46,478 nucleotides of DNA from an uncultured Angelakisella sp. Lineage in GTDB: Bacteria; Bacillota; Clostridia; Oscillospirales; Ruminococcaceae. Positions 27,628-35,155 of this stretch are shown here, one piece after another. Under the pieces are notes generated by a model that saw only the letters and a program-made list of their open reading frames with translations, had not been told where the DNA came from and ran no database searches. Every line of letters starts with the position of its first letter. Positions within the stretch are counted from its first letter, which is position 1. The stretch lies in assembly GCA_934524965.1 (NCBI GenBank), contig CAKSYU010000012.1, positions 1-46,478 on the forward strand, given 5' to 3'. Made by a program: the position numbers and the translations under genes.

Positions 27628-28554
27628 TTACAGTTTTTCCAGTATTCTCAGTTTGGCGGATTTGCTGCGGCTGTTCTGCGCCAGCTCCTCGGCGTCCGCT
27701 TCGATGGGTTTTCGGTTGATGAGCTTCGCTCTCGGCTTTTTGCCGCACACGCACACGGGGAATTCCGGCGGGCAGGTGCAGCCCTGACAGTAGCCGGCGA
27801 ATTTCTGCTTCACCATGCGGTCCTCCAGCGAATGGAAGGTCAGGATCACAAAGCGTCCGCCGGCATTCAGACAGTCAAAGGCGGTATCAAGGCACTGCGA
27901 AAGCTGATCCAGCTCGCTGTTCACGGCAATGCGCAGCGCCTGGAACACCCGTTTGGCGGGGTGCCCGCCCTCTCGGCGGGCGGCAGCCGGTATCGTTGCG
28001 TAGATCAGGTCGACCAGCTGACCGGTGCGGGTAAAGGGTTCCTTTTCCCTTGCCGCGGCAATGCGCTTGGCAATGGGATAGGCAAAGCGCTCTTCTCCGA
28101 ATTCACGGAAGATGCGCGCCATCGCGTCAATATCATAGGTGTTCAGGATATCCGCGGCGGTCATACCCTCGCGGCTCATGCGCATATCCAGCGGGGCGTC
28201 CACGCTGTACGCGAAGCCCCTTTCGGGGTTATCGAGCTGGTAGGAGGATACCCCCAGATCCAGCAGAATGCCGTCCACGCCCGCGATGCCTTTTTCGGCA
28301 AGCACTTCGGGGATATGGGCAAACTCGCTGTGAATGACCTCCGCGGTCGGGTAGGGCGCCAGCCGGCGGGTCGCTTCCGCCACGGCGTCGGGGTCGCGGT
28401 CAAAGCTCAGCAGCCGTCCGGTAGTCAGCCGCTCGGCAATGGCTCGGGAATGTCCCGCGCCGCCTGCGGTGCCGTCGATGTAAATACCGTCGGGGCGGAT
28501 ATTCAGCCCCTCCATGCACTGGGGCAGCATCACGGAATAGTGCGAAAACTCCAT
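27628..28554 (-). CDS. rsmH: 16S rRNA (cytosine1402-N4)-methyltransferase
   Basis: RsmH (MraW) methylates N4 of C1402 in the ribosomal P site using SAM. A 308-residue protein; the ATG at 28554 follows AAGGAGG and lies 10 bp after mraZ. Motifs: HYSVMLPQCMEGLNI at the N-terminus, SAM loop DGTAGGAGHSRAI, LDLGVSSYQLD, PERGFAYSVDAPLDMRM, and the C-terminal ILTFHSLEDRMVKQKF with CP-rich and KP-x-x segments. It includes the family's inserted helical domain. No anomalies. Confidence 0.97.
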   Translation of the reverse strand: MEFSHYSVMLPQCMEGLNIRPDGIYIDGTAGGAGHSRAIAERLTTGRLLSFDRDPDAVAEATRRLAPYPTAEVIHSEFAHIPEVLAEKGIAGVDGILLDLGVSSYQLDNPERGFAYSVDAPLDMRMSREGMTAADILNTYDIDAMARIFREFGEERFAYPIAKRIAAAREKEPFTRTGQLVDLIYATIPAAARREGGHPAKRVFQALRIAVNSELDQLSQCLDTAFDCLNAGGRFVILTFHSLEDRMVKQKFAGYCQGCTCPPEFPVCVCGKKPRAKLINRKPIEADAEELAQNSRSKSAKLRILEKL

Positions 28555-28564
28555 TCTGCCCTCC

Positions 28565-28984
28565 TTAGAACTCCAAAGCGTCCAGTTCCTCCGCGACGCT
28601 CTCGCTGGTCAAGTGACCGATGTAGCTCTGCCAGCGGGTCGTATCCCATATCTCGGCATGGTCGGAAGCGCCGGTGACGATCACATCTTTCTCCAGATGG
28701 GCATATTCCCGCAGGTGAGGCGGCAGCAGGATCCGTCCCTGCTTATCCGGCTCCACGGTCACGGCGTTGCTGAAGAAGTACCGTTTTACGCTGCGTCCGC
28801 GGCTCATGGGCAGCTGGTTGATCTTCTGCTCCAGCTTGTCCCATTCCTCGGCGGAGTACACCGCCACGCACTCGTCCAGCCCTACCGTCAGGATAAAGCT
28901 CTCGCCCAGCTGTTCCCGGAACTTGGCGGGGAAATTGATCCGGTTCTTCGGGTCAATGCTGTGCTCATACTGTCCCATCAACAT
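28565..28984 (-). CDS. mraZ: MraZ transcriptional regulator of the dcw cluster
   Basis: A 139-residue protein with two AbrB/SpoVT-like swapped-hairpin repeats: DPKNRINFPAKFRE (about 11-24) and DKQGRILLPPHLREYA (about 79-94), each with the conserved G/N-R-I-x-x-P core. MraZ oligomers bind short GTGG-type repeats in the promoter region and regulate their own operon. Start at 28984 (ATG; GGGGG 12 nt upstream); a second ATG two codons later is possible. It is the first gene of the cluster, and matching binding repeats are seen at 29037-29065. Confidence 0.96.
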   Translation of the reverse strand: MLMGQYEHSIDPKNRINFPAKFREQLGESFILTVGLDECVAVYSAEEWDKLEQKINQLPMSRGRSVKRYFFSNAVTVEPDKQGRILLPPHLREYAHLEKDVIVTGASDHAEIWDTTRWQSYIGHLTSESVAEELDALEF

Positions 28985-29036
28985 TTCGGATCGTTTCCCC
29001 CTTTCCGGTGAAATATAGCGGCAATGCAGGGTTTAG

Positions 29037-29065
29037 TCACCACTACTCCCCACTTTTCACCACTT
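29037..29065 (-). promoter_or_regulatory. MraZ operator: three GTGG repeats
   Basis: On the - strand three near-identical units GTGGTGAAAA, GTGGGGAGTA and GTGGTGACTA follow one another with exact 10-bp period. This is the arrangement reported for MraZ boxes. They lie just downstream of the mraZ -10 and would overlap the transcript start, fitting autorepression. Confidence 0.8.
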
Positions 29066-29073
29066 ACAAGCTG

Positions 29074-29102
29074 ATTATATAATCTTTATAACCGCTTTGC
29101 AA
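29074..29102 (-). promoter_or_regulatory. mraZ (dcw cluster) promoter
   Basis: On the - strand, -35 TTGCAA (29097-29102), 17-bp spacer, perfect -10 TATAAT (29074-29079). It drives the cluster from mraZ to ftsZ, with the MraZ repeats directly downstream. The remaining part of the gap up to 29290 shows no further signal. Confidence 0.85.
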
Positions 29103-29289
29103 CAGCAAACTGTTGTTCGCCACCGGCACACAAAGGGTCGTCCGCCGTCTTTTCCGCTATTCTGCGCGCTTTCTCCTAAATGCTTCCGGTTTCTTGTGGA
29201 ATATTCCCATAAAACAGCGCAAAATTTGATGAAAAATGCCGAGCGGTTCCTGCCCGCTCCAAATGCCGTTTTTACGCTGTTTTCCCGCA

Positions 29290-29326
29290 AAAAAGCACCG
29301 TCCGAGAGAGTTCTCAGACGGTGCTG
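29290..29326 (-). terminator. Terminator after the coiled-coil gene
   Basis: AGCACCGTC (29295-29303) pairs with GACGGTGCT (29318-29326), extended inward by GAG/CTC, and in - strand reading is followed by six T. It separates the uvrC-rsmD side from the dcw cluster. Confidence 0.88.
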
Positions 29327-29346
29327 CGTATTCGGTTTTCAGCGGA

Positions 29347-29934
29347 TCATTTTTCCAGCGGTTCCTCCCGCAGACCCGCCTTGCTGGCTGCCTGCGCCAG
29401 CGCCTGACGGGTGGTGGTGATGTTCCCCAGGCTCTTGGCAACGACCTCCTGGCTGGTGCGCAGGATATCCTCGGCAAATTCATAGCTTGCCTGCTTCATC
29501 TCACGGCTGCGGGTGCTTGCCTCGGTCAGCGTCTCCAGTGCCTTGGTCTGCGCTTCGGTCACGGTCTCCTCCGCCTGCTTGCGGGCGTCCTCCACCAGCT
29601 GCTGCGCGCGGCTGCTGGCGTCATTCAGCAGCGCCATCGCCTTGGCGTTTGCCTGCCGCACAATGCTCTCCTGCTCCAGAAGCTGCTTGGCGCGCTCCTC
29701 CGCCTTGCGGATCAGTCCCTCCGCCTCATTCTTCGCCAGCGAAAGGATCTGGTTGCGGTCGGCGACCACGGCACGCGCCTGCTTGATCTCCGTGGGCATG
29801 TTCATACGGATGGAATCAATGAGGTCGCGCACCTTTTCGGCGTCCACCACGCAGCGACCGCCGGAAAGCGGCAAGCTCCAGGAATCCTCCAGCAGCTCGT
29901 CGATATCGTTCAGGATGCTTTCAATGTTATTCAT
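29347..29934 (-). CDS. Coiled-coil protein of unknown function (ATP-synthase-subunit-like heptads)
   Basis: A 195-residue cytosolic protein that starts after GGGGAGGG. Residues 1-40 are acidic and contain two short helices and WSLPLSGGRCVVDAEKV, which resembles the start of Clostridia proteins kept beside rsmD. From about 40 to 170 the sequence is one long amphipathic helix rich in Ala, Glu, Lys and Gln (AEERAKQLLEQE; ARKQAEETVTEAQ), like ATP synthase b/E stalk subunits or DivIVA tails, with no membrane segment. Such proteins are often annotated only as ATPase; no ATPase motif is visible here. The position, directly upstream of the division cluster and after rsmD, hints at a structural role, but this is inference. 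Confidence 0.75.
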   Translation of the reverse strand: MNNIESILNDIDELLEDSWSLPLSGGRCVVDAEKVRDLIDSIRMNMPTEIKQARAVVADRNQILSLAKNEAEGLIRKAEERAKQLLEQESIVRQANAKAMALLNDASSRAQQLVEDARKQAEETVTEAQTKALETLTEASTRSREMKQASYEFAEDILRTSQEVVAKSLGNITTTRQALAQAASKAGLREEPLEK

Positions 29935-29950
29935 GGATTGCCCTCCCCGT

Positions 29951-30502
29951 TTATTCTGTCTCCGCCTGCGGAACCCGGTAAGCCGTCAGCTTGATCTTTC
30001 CGTAGCGGTATTCCTTCTTGATATGGAAATCCCCCGCCTGCTCGGGCAGCGTCTCGTCCAGTGCCGATTCGCACAGCATCACGCCGCCGGCGGACATTTT
30101 AGGCGCCAGCAGCGGCAGCGCCTTTTCCAGCAGCCCGCTGTGGTAGGGCGGGTCCAACAGCGCGATATCAAAGGTATCGCGGCACCCCTGCAAAAAGGCA
30201 ATGGCATCCATCGCCGTTACACGGCTGCGCTCCGCCAGCTTGGTGGAAAGCAGGTTCTGCCGCACCATCTCCTGCGCCTTGCGGTTCTGCTCCACAAAGA
30301 CGGCAAGCCGCGCGCCGCGGCTCAGCGCCTCAATCCCCAGTTGTCCGCTGCCCGCAAACAAATCCAGTACCGCGGCGCCCTCCACCTCGAACTGAATGAT
30401 GCTGAACATCGCTTCCTTTACCTGGTCGGTGGTCGGACGCACATCGCGTCCCTCCAGTGTATTCAGTTTGCGCCCGCGGGCGGTACCGGTTATTACTCGC
30501 AC
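29951..30502 (-). CDS. rsmD: 16S rRNA (guanine966-N2)-methyltransferase
   Basis: RsmD methylates G966 of 16S rRNA with SAM. A 183-residue protein whose GTG start (30500-30502) follows AAGGAGAAG. Seen: RVITGTARGRKL at the N-terminus, RPTTDQVKEAMFSI, SAM loop DLFAGSGQLGIEALSRGA, and the catalytic LDPPYHSG. In many Clostridia coaD follows rsmD; here the next gene is the coiled-coil protein 16 bp on, and coaD is absent from the window. Length is normal. Confidence 0.95.
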   Translation of the reverse strand: MRVITGTARGRKLNTLEGRDVRPTTDQVKEAMFSIIQFEVEGAAVLDLFAGSGQLGIEALSRGARLAVFVEQNRKAQEMVRQNLLSTKLAERSRVTAMDAIAFLQGCRDTFDIALLDPPYHSGLLEKALPLLAPKMSAGGVMLCESALDETLPEQAGDFHIKKEYRYGKIKLTAYRVPQAETE

Positions 30503-30587
30503 GGTTTCTTCTCCTTATGGGCAGTAGCCCTTTCTACTTATGGTATAATGTTTCCCGTCCGCTGTCAATCCCATCTGTCGCAAAAAG

Positions 30588-32441
30588 TCAGTTTTCGGAC
30601 GTTTCCTCGCCGTGCAGATGGCGGTACAGCGCTTCGGCGGCGGGGCGGCTCATGCCGGGGGCGGCGCACAGTGCCTCCACATCGGCGGCTTTTATCGCCG
30701 CCATGCTCTTAAAGTGCCGCAGCAGCTTTGCCGCCCGCTGCCCCCCAATGCCCGGCACCACCGTCAGTGTGGAGGTCACGCTGCTCCTTTGGTGCTTTTT
30801 GCGGGAAAAGCTGATGGCATAGCGGTGGGTCTCGTCCTGAATATTGGTGACCAGCCGGAATACCGATTGGCTGGAACGAATCGCGATCTCCTCATTTTCC
30901 GCGCGAATGGCGCGGGTGCGGTGACGGTCGTCCTTCACCATGCCAAAGACGGGGATCTCCACTCCGAATTGCTCCGTCACCTTTTTCGCCGCCGCCACCT
31001 GTCCCGCGCCGCCGTCAACAAGCCACAGATCGGGCAGGATCTCAAAGCCGTCCTTTTTGCCGTTTTCCGCCGCTTCGCGGTAGTGGGTCAGCCGGCGGGT
31101 GAGCATCTGCTCCATCGCGGCATAATCGTCCGGCGCCGCCTGATCTCTTATCGTAAATTTCTTGTACAGGCGTTTTTCGGGGCGTCCGCGGCGGAATACC
31201 GTCATGCCGCCCACAATGGTCTGCCCGCCGATATTGGAGATATCAAACGCCTCGATATAATCGGGCGGGCTGGCAAGCCCCAGCAGCCGTCCCAGCTCGG
31301 TCAGCGCCGCTATCTCCTTGCCGGTGCGGTTGGTATCCCGCGCCAGCTCCTGCGCGGCGTTATTCTGCGCCATCTGGCACAGCTTGCGGCTTTCGCCCCG
31401 CTGCGGCACCGTAAACTGGATCTTTTTCCCTCTGTACTCCCGCAGCAGCTGCTCCAGCAGCGGGCGGTCGGGCAGCTCACGGTCAAGGAACACCTCGGCG
31501 GGCGCCGTTTCCGCCTGCATATAGTAGCTCAGCAGAAATTCCGTCACCACTTCCTCCGGCTCGCCCATGCAGTCAAAGGAAAAGTCCTTTTTATCCCGCA
31601 GGCGTCCCTCCCGCAGCACCAGCAGCGAACAGTAGATCTTGTCCTCGCCCTGCACCCAGCCCAGTACGTCTAAGCTCTCATGCGGGAACGCAATGACCTT
31701 CTGCTGCTCGGTAATGCGCCGAATAGCGGAAATACGGTCGCGGTACCGCGCCGCCCGTTCAAAGTCCAGCGCATCGGCTGCCTCCTGCATTCGTTGGGTC
31801 AGTAACTCCACCGACTGCATTCCGCCGGTGCGGATAAACTGCAGCGCCTCGTCCAGTGCTTCACGGTACGCCTCGCGGCTGATCTTTCCGCTGCACACCC
31901 CCATGCACTGGTGAATGTGGAAATTCAGGCAAGGGCGCTCCTTGCCGAAGTCCTCGGGAAATTTCCGCCGGCAGGTCGGCAGCAGAAAGACGCGGTTTGC
32001 CTCCTCCACCGTCTGCTTTACCACCATCGAGGAAATAAACGGACCGATGTACTCGTTATCGTCATTCCCCTTCTGCAGCGCCAGCCGGATACGGGGGTAT
32101 TCTTCCTTTGTCACGCAGACATAGTGATAGCCCTTATCGTCCTTCAGCAGAATGTTGTACTTGGGGCTGTGCAGCTTGATGAGGCTGCATTCCAGCACCA
32201 GCGCCTCAAACTCACTGTCGGTCACGATGTAGTCAAAATCCTGCACCTGTTCCACCATGCGGTAGACCTTGGGCAGGTGCCGCTCCACCCCGCGGAAGTA
32301 GGAGGTCACACGGTTTTTCAGTTTTTTCGCCTTCCCCACATAAATGATCTCTCCGCGCCGGTCGCGCATCAGATAAACCCCCGGCTCCAGCGGCAGCGTG
32401 TTGGCTTTTTTGCGCAGCTCGGCTACCTTCTGCATGTCCAT
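30588..32441 (-). CDS. uvrC: UvrABC system protein C (excision nuclease)
   Basis: UvrC makes both incisions around UvrAB-marked DNA damage. A 617-residue protein; the ATG at 32441 follows GGGAGGT. Order: N-terminal GIY-YIG nuclease (about 15-95, GVYLMRD... IIYVGKAKKLKNRV), a Cys-containing linker (CLNFHIHQCMGVCSG), UVR helix pair near residue 210, RNase H-like nuclease with EAFDISNIGG and PDLWLVDGGAGQ, and two C-terminal helix-hairpin-helix motifs (VPGIGGQRAAKLL; APGMSRPAAEALY). A -10 TATAAT lies at 32468-32473 (- strand), with only a poor -35. Confidence 0.97.
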   Translation of the reverse strand: MDMQKVAELRKKANTLPLEPGVYLMRDRRGEIIYVGKAKKLKNRVTSYFRGVERHLPKVYRMVEQVQDFDYIVTDSEFEALVLECSLIKLHSPKYNILLKDDKGYHYVCVTKEEYPRIRLALQKGNDDNEYIGPFISSMVVKQTVEEANRVFLLPTCRRKFPEDFGKERPCLNFHIHQCMGVCSGKISREAYREALDEALQFIRTGGMQSVELLTQRMQEAADALDFERAARYRDRISAIRRITEQQKVIAFPHESLDVLGWVQGEDKIYCSLLVLREGRLRDKKDFSFDCMGEPEEVVTEFLLSYYMQAETAPAEVFLDRELPDRPLLEQLLREYRGKKIQFTVPQRGESRKLCQMAQNNAAQELARDTNRTGKEIAALTELGRLLGLASPPDYIEAFDISNIGGQTIVGGMTVFRRGRPEKRLYKKFTIRDQAAPDDYAAMEQMLTRRLTHYREAAENGKKDGFEILPDLWLVDGGAGQVAAAKKVTEQFGVEIPVFGMVKDDRHRTRAIRAENEEIAIRSSQSVFRLVTNIQDETHRYAISFSRKKHQRSSVTSTLTVVPGIGGQRAAKLLRHFKSMAAIKAADVEALCAAPGMSRPAAEALYRHLHGEETSEN

Positions 32442-32467
32442 CGGGCAGCACCTCCCTTCCGTCCTTT

Positions 32468-32473
32468 ATTATA
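32468..32473 (-). promoter_or_regulatory. Candidate -10 of uvrC
   Basis: A perfect TATAAT on the - strand 27 bp before the uvrC ATG. The 17-bp upstream hexamer is T-rich but far from TTGACA, so the promoter is only tentative. Element E lies directly upstream. Confidence 0.35.
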
Positions 32474-32512
32474 CCATAAAACGCAGCAAAATAAAAAGCC
32501 TCTGCTTCGGCA

Positions 32513-32595
32513 CGGGGCGCAGCCCAAGCCGTCCTGCGGACGGCTTATGCGGACTTCGTCCGCATCGGCGGCTCCGCCGCCGGGGCTGCGCCCCG
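32513..32595. repeat. Three-hairpin closed element, copy E (inverted)
   Basis: A 13-bp outer stem CGGGGCGCAGCCC (32513-32525 with 32583-32595) closes three perfect hairpins: 32526-32546 (9 bp, loop TGC), 32547-32565 (8 bp, loop TTC) and 32566-32582 (7 bp, loop TCC). Read on the - strand the loops are GGA, GAA and GCA, so this copy is inverted relative to copies A, B and D. It fills the gap between HPr and uvrC. Confidence 0.85.
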
Positions 32596-32639
32596 CTCTC
32601 CGCCGGCACTCTCTCCGCCCAAAGTTCCGTCCGTCCCCC

Positions 32640-32684
32640 CAAAACAAAAGGGTGCGGCAGCTTTTGCAGCTTCCCGCACCTTTT
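32640..32684 (-). terminator. Terminator of the HPr gene
   Basis: In - strand reading AAAAGGTGCGG... pairs with CCGCACCCTTTT (32647-32684, inner AGCT arms, TTTTG loop) and is followed by GTTTT. It is 20 bp after the HPr stop. Confidence 0.8.
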
Positions 32685-32704
32685 CCTGTGACCATTTCAG
32701 CAGC

Positions 32705-32968
32705 TTACTCCGCAAAGCCGGTCTCAACCAGCTTTACCAAAGCGTCTACCGCTTCCTGCTCGTCAACGCCGTCAGCAATGATCTTAATGGTCGTGCCGCC
32801 TACAATACCGAGGGAAAGCACACCCAGCAGGCTCTTGGCATTTACACGGCGCTCCTCTTTCTCCACCCAAACGGAAGCCTTATATTCATTGGCTTTCTGA
32901 ATAAAAAAAGTAGCAGGACGGGCGTGCAGACCAACATGATTCTGAACGGATACTTCTTTTGCGTACAT
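32705..32968 (-). CDS. ptsH: HPr-family phosphocarrier protein
   Basis: An 87-residue cytosolic protein; the ATG at 32968 follows GAGGAG. GLHARPA places the phospho-accepting His at residue 15 (PTS relay from enzyme I), and VNAKSLLGVLSLGI places the regulatory Ser at 46, the site of HPr kinase in Firmicutes. Both residues present argue for true HPr rather than Crh (which lacks His15). No enzyme I gene is adjacent, so ptsI must lie elsewhere. It has its own promoter and terminator. Length is typical. Confidence 0.93.
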   Translation of the reverse strand: MYAKEVSVQNHVGLHARPATFFIQKANEYKASVWVEKEERRVNAKSLLGVLSLGIVGGTTIKIIADGVDEQEAVDALVKLVETGFAE

Positions 32969-33022
32969 ATCGACATCTCCTCTTCGCCTAAAAGAAATGG
33001 GGTCCCTTATTTCTCCATTAAC

Positions 33023-33051
33023 ATTATAGCAAAGTCCGCCGGTTCTTTCAA
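33023..33051 (-). promoter_or_regulatory. HPr gene promoter
   Basis: On the - strand, -35 TTGAAA (33046-33051), 17-bp spacer, perfect -10 TATAAT (33023-33028). Confidence 0.8.
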
Positions 33052-33155
33052 TTATAAACCGCCCTCAACTTTTCAATTTGCCATTTTTCTGACGAACCGC
33101 TAATATCCGCCGATTTTCGGGGGACGCATTTGTGCAGATTTCCTATAATTTTTTG

Positions 33156-33962
33156 TCACTTTCTATCCGTTTCGCCATCTGCTTCGGCTGTTGTCTCACC
33201 GGAATTGGTATCGTTTCCAGTCTGCGCCGCCAGCTCCGCCTTCATCTGCGCCACCAGCCAGCGGTCTTTCTGGCTCAGCGGGACCTTTTCCAGCAGGTCG
33301 GGGCGCTTTATCAGCGTGTTGCGCAGCGACATCTCATGCCGCCACTTGGATATTTTGCCGTGGTCGCCGCTCAGCAGGATATCGGGGATCCTGCGCCCGT
33401 TCCACTCGGTCGGGTGGGTGTACTGGGGATATTCCAGCAGCCCGTTCCAGTGGCTCTCCTCGGTAAAGCATTCCTCGCTGGGCAAAACGCCCTCCACCAT
33501 GCGTCCGATGCAATCCACCAGCACCAGTGCGCCCAGCTCGCCGCCGGTCAGCACATAGTCCCCGATGGATACTTCCTCGTCCACGATCTCGTCCAGCACC
33601 CGCTGGTCTACGCCCTCGTAGTGTCCGCACAGCAGGAACAGGTTTTTCTTCTCCTTCAGCTCCTTGGCGTGGGCTTGGGTCAGCACCCTGCCCTGCGGCG
33701 AAAGATAGATGACATACGGCTTTTCCCCTATCTCCTCGCTCACCGCCTTCCAGCAGTCGTGAATGGGCTGACAGGTCATCAGCATACCCATGCCGCCGCC
33801 ATGCAGCCGCAGGTCGGTGCGGCGGTGCTTATCGGTGGTGTAGTCCCGTATCTGGTGACAGTGGACTTCCAGCTTTCCCGCACGGATCCCACGCCCGATG
33901 ATGCTGCTGTTTACCACCGTCTCGCACATTTCGGGGAACAGCGTCGCAATGTCAAACCTCAT
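33156..33962 (-). CDS. trmD: tRNA (guanine37-N1)-methyltransferase
   Basis: TrmD makes m1G37 in tRNA, which prevents frameshifting. A 268-residue trefoil-knot SPOUT methyltransferase; the ATG at 33962 follows GGAGG and overlaps rimM by 11 bp. The knot motifs LLCGHYEGVDQRVLD and IGDYVLTGGELGALVLVD are intact. The usual DDxPYGGGxGM segment reads TDLRLHGGGMGM here (about 49-60): the two Asp and the Pro-Tyr are changed while GGG-x-GM is kept. The C-terminus is an unusual acidic Thr/Glu tail (about 250-268). It is the last gene of the ylxM operon. Confidence 0.95.
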   Translation of the reverse strand: MRFDIATLFPEMCETVVNSSIIGRGIRAGKLEVHCHQIRDYTTDKHRRTDLRLHGGGMGMLMTCQPIHDCWKAVSEEIGEKPYVIYLSPQGRVLTQAHAKELKEKKNLFLLCGHYEGVDQRVLDEIVDEEVSIGDYVLTGGELGALVLVDCIGRMVEGVLPSEECFTEESHWNGLLEYPQYTHPTEWNGRRIPDILLSGDHGKISKWRHEMSLRNTLIKRPDLLEKVPLSQKDRWLVAQMKAELAAQTGNDTNSGETTAEADGETDRK

Positions 33963-34482
33963 AGTCGTCCTCCGTCACATCGTCAAAAAGCCCTGCCAGC
34001 GGGCGGATCTCTATCACGCCCTCCTCCGGTGCCAGCCGCAACACCACCTGCGGGATATCCGGCGCCAGCCGCACCTTGCCGTCCGCAAAGCGGATATGAT
34101 ACACGCGGTTCGCGCCCGTCTCGGTAATATCGCACAGCTCGCCGTACCGCTTGCCGGTGTCGGCGTCCTTCACCTCGCAGCCCAGCAGGTCCTGCAAAAA
34201 GTATTGCCCCTTTTCCAGCGGAATATCCTCCCTGCGGGCATACAGCACCTTCTGGCGCAATGCACTGCCCGCCTCCGGCGTTTCCACACCCGCCAGTGTC
34301 AGCAGCACCATGTTCTTGTGTACCCGCGCGCCCAGCACCGTCAGCGGCGTCCTGCCGCCGTCCAGATACAGCGTTTTCAGCGCCGTCATCTCCTCGGGGG
34401 TGTCCATCCAAACCTCCGCCTTCACTTCGCCGCGCACCCCATGGGTGGAAACGATCTTCCCGCATTCCAAATAATCTTTCAT
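33952..34482 (-). CDS. rimM: 16S rRNA processing protein RimM
   Basis: RimM assists 30S maturation, binding S19 near the 16S head. The ATG at 34482, with AAGGAG 4-6 nt upstream, gives 176 residues, the usual size; the frame extends upstream to 34518 but that start has no ribosome site. Seen: N-terminal beta-barrel with LECGKIVSTHGVRGEVKAEVW, then the PRC-barrel domain (YFLQDLLGCEVKDADTG). Its stop overlaps the trmD start (ATGAGGTTTGA), suggesting coupling. It follows khpA. Confidence 0.95.
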   Translation of the reverse strand: MKDYLECGKIVSTHGVRGEVKAEVWMDTPEEMTALKTLYLDGGRTPLTVLGARVHKNMVLLTLAGVETPEAGSALRQKVLYARREDIPLEKGQYFLQDLLGCEVKDADTGKRYGELCDITETGANRVYHIRFADGKVRLAPDIPQVVLRLAPEEGVIEIRPLAGLFDDVTEDDYEV

Positions 34483-34544
34483 CAGGCTCTCCTTTTTGCA
34501 AAACACAGGGGGAGGCACATTTCGTCCTCCCCCGCTGCTTTTGT

Positions 34545-34778
34545 TCAGTCAATCTCGACCGTCGCACGACCGCCGGACTTGTTGGTTCCGGCACGAACGA
34601 TGGTGCGGATCGCCTTGGCGATACGCCCCTGCTTGCCGATGACGCGCCCCATATCCTCTGCACCTACATGCAGGTGATATACAACGTTGCCCTCGCCGTC
34701 CGCCGGGTCGGCGGTAACACTGACTGCCTCTTTGTCATCTACCAGTCCTCTGGCGATGGTTGCAATCAATTCTTCCAT
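34545..34778 (-). CDS. khpA: KH-domain RNA-binding protein KhpA (YlqC)
   Basis: A 77-residue protein, essentially a single KH domain. The RNA-binding loop is GKQGRIAKAIR (about 48-58, GxxG type). AAGGAG lies 8 nt upstream of the ATG. KhpA works with KhpB as a global sRNA/mRNA binder and affects cell elongation and division in Firmicutes. Standard position between rpsP and rimM. No anomalies. Confidence 0.94.
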   Translation of the reverse strand: MEELIATIARGLVDDKEAVSVTADPADGEGNVVYHLHVGAEDMGRVIGKQGRIAKAIRTIVRAGTNKSGGRATVEID

Positions 34779-34816
34779 TAGTAAGTCTCCTTATCGCTTC
34801 AAAAACGGGGGACTGC

Positions 34817-35062
34817 TTATTTCACGATCCCCTGGATCTTCAGCAGAGCCTTAACGGTATCGGTGGGCTGAGCGCCGTTGGCGAGCCAGGTCTTAGCCTT
34901 TTCCTCATCAATCTTGATAACAGAGGGCTCCTTGGTGGGATCGTAGTAGCCTACCTCCTCGATGAAGCGACCGTCACGGGGATAACGGGAATCCGCTACT
35001 ACGATGCGATAAAAGGGAGCCTTCTTAGCGCCCATTCTGCGAAGTCTGATCTTTACTGCCAT
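34817..35062 (-). CDS. rpsP: 30S ribosomal protein S16
   Basis: An 81-residue S16, starting [26 protein letters not shown], the hallmark N-terminus, with [13 protein letters not shown] following. GGAGGTAAACTAAC precedes the ATG. It binds 16S rRNA early in 30S assembly. Operon order ffh-rpsP-khpA-rimM-trmD is as in many Firmicutes (rplS, usually next to trmD, is not seen downstream). Confidence 0.97.
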   Translation of the reverse strand: MAVKIRLRRMGAKKAPFYRIVVADSRYPRDGRFIEEVGYYDPTKEPSVIKIDEEKAKTWLANGAQPTDTVKALLKIQGIVK

Positions 35063-35155
35063 GTTAGTTTACCTCCAAAAATGTTTGAATGAACCGGCGT
35101 TGTGCCGACTTTTTCCTATATTTTTACCGACATACCTTGTCGGGAAAAACCTGTG

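Noticed and set aside
30543..30548. TATAAT on the + strand in the rsmD-uvrC gap
   Set aside because: There is no good -35 and no + strand gene downstream; it would only give antisense to uvrC. It is not listed as a promoter.
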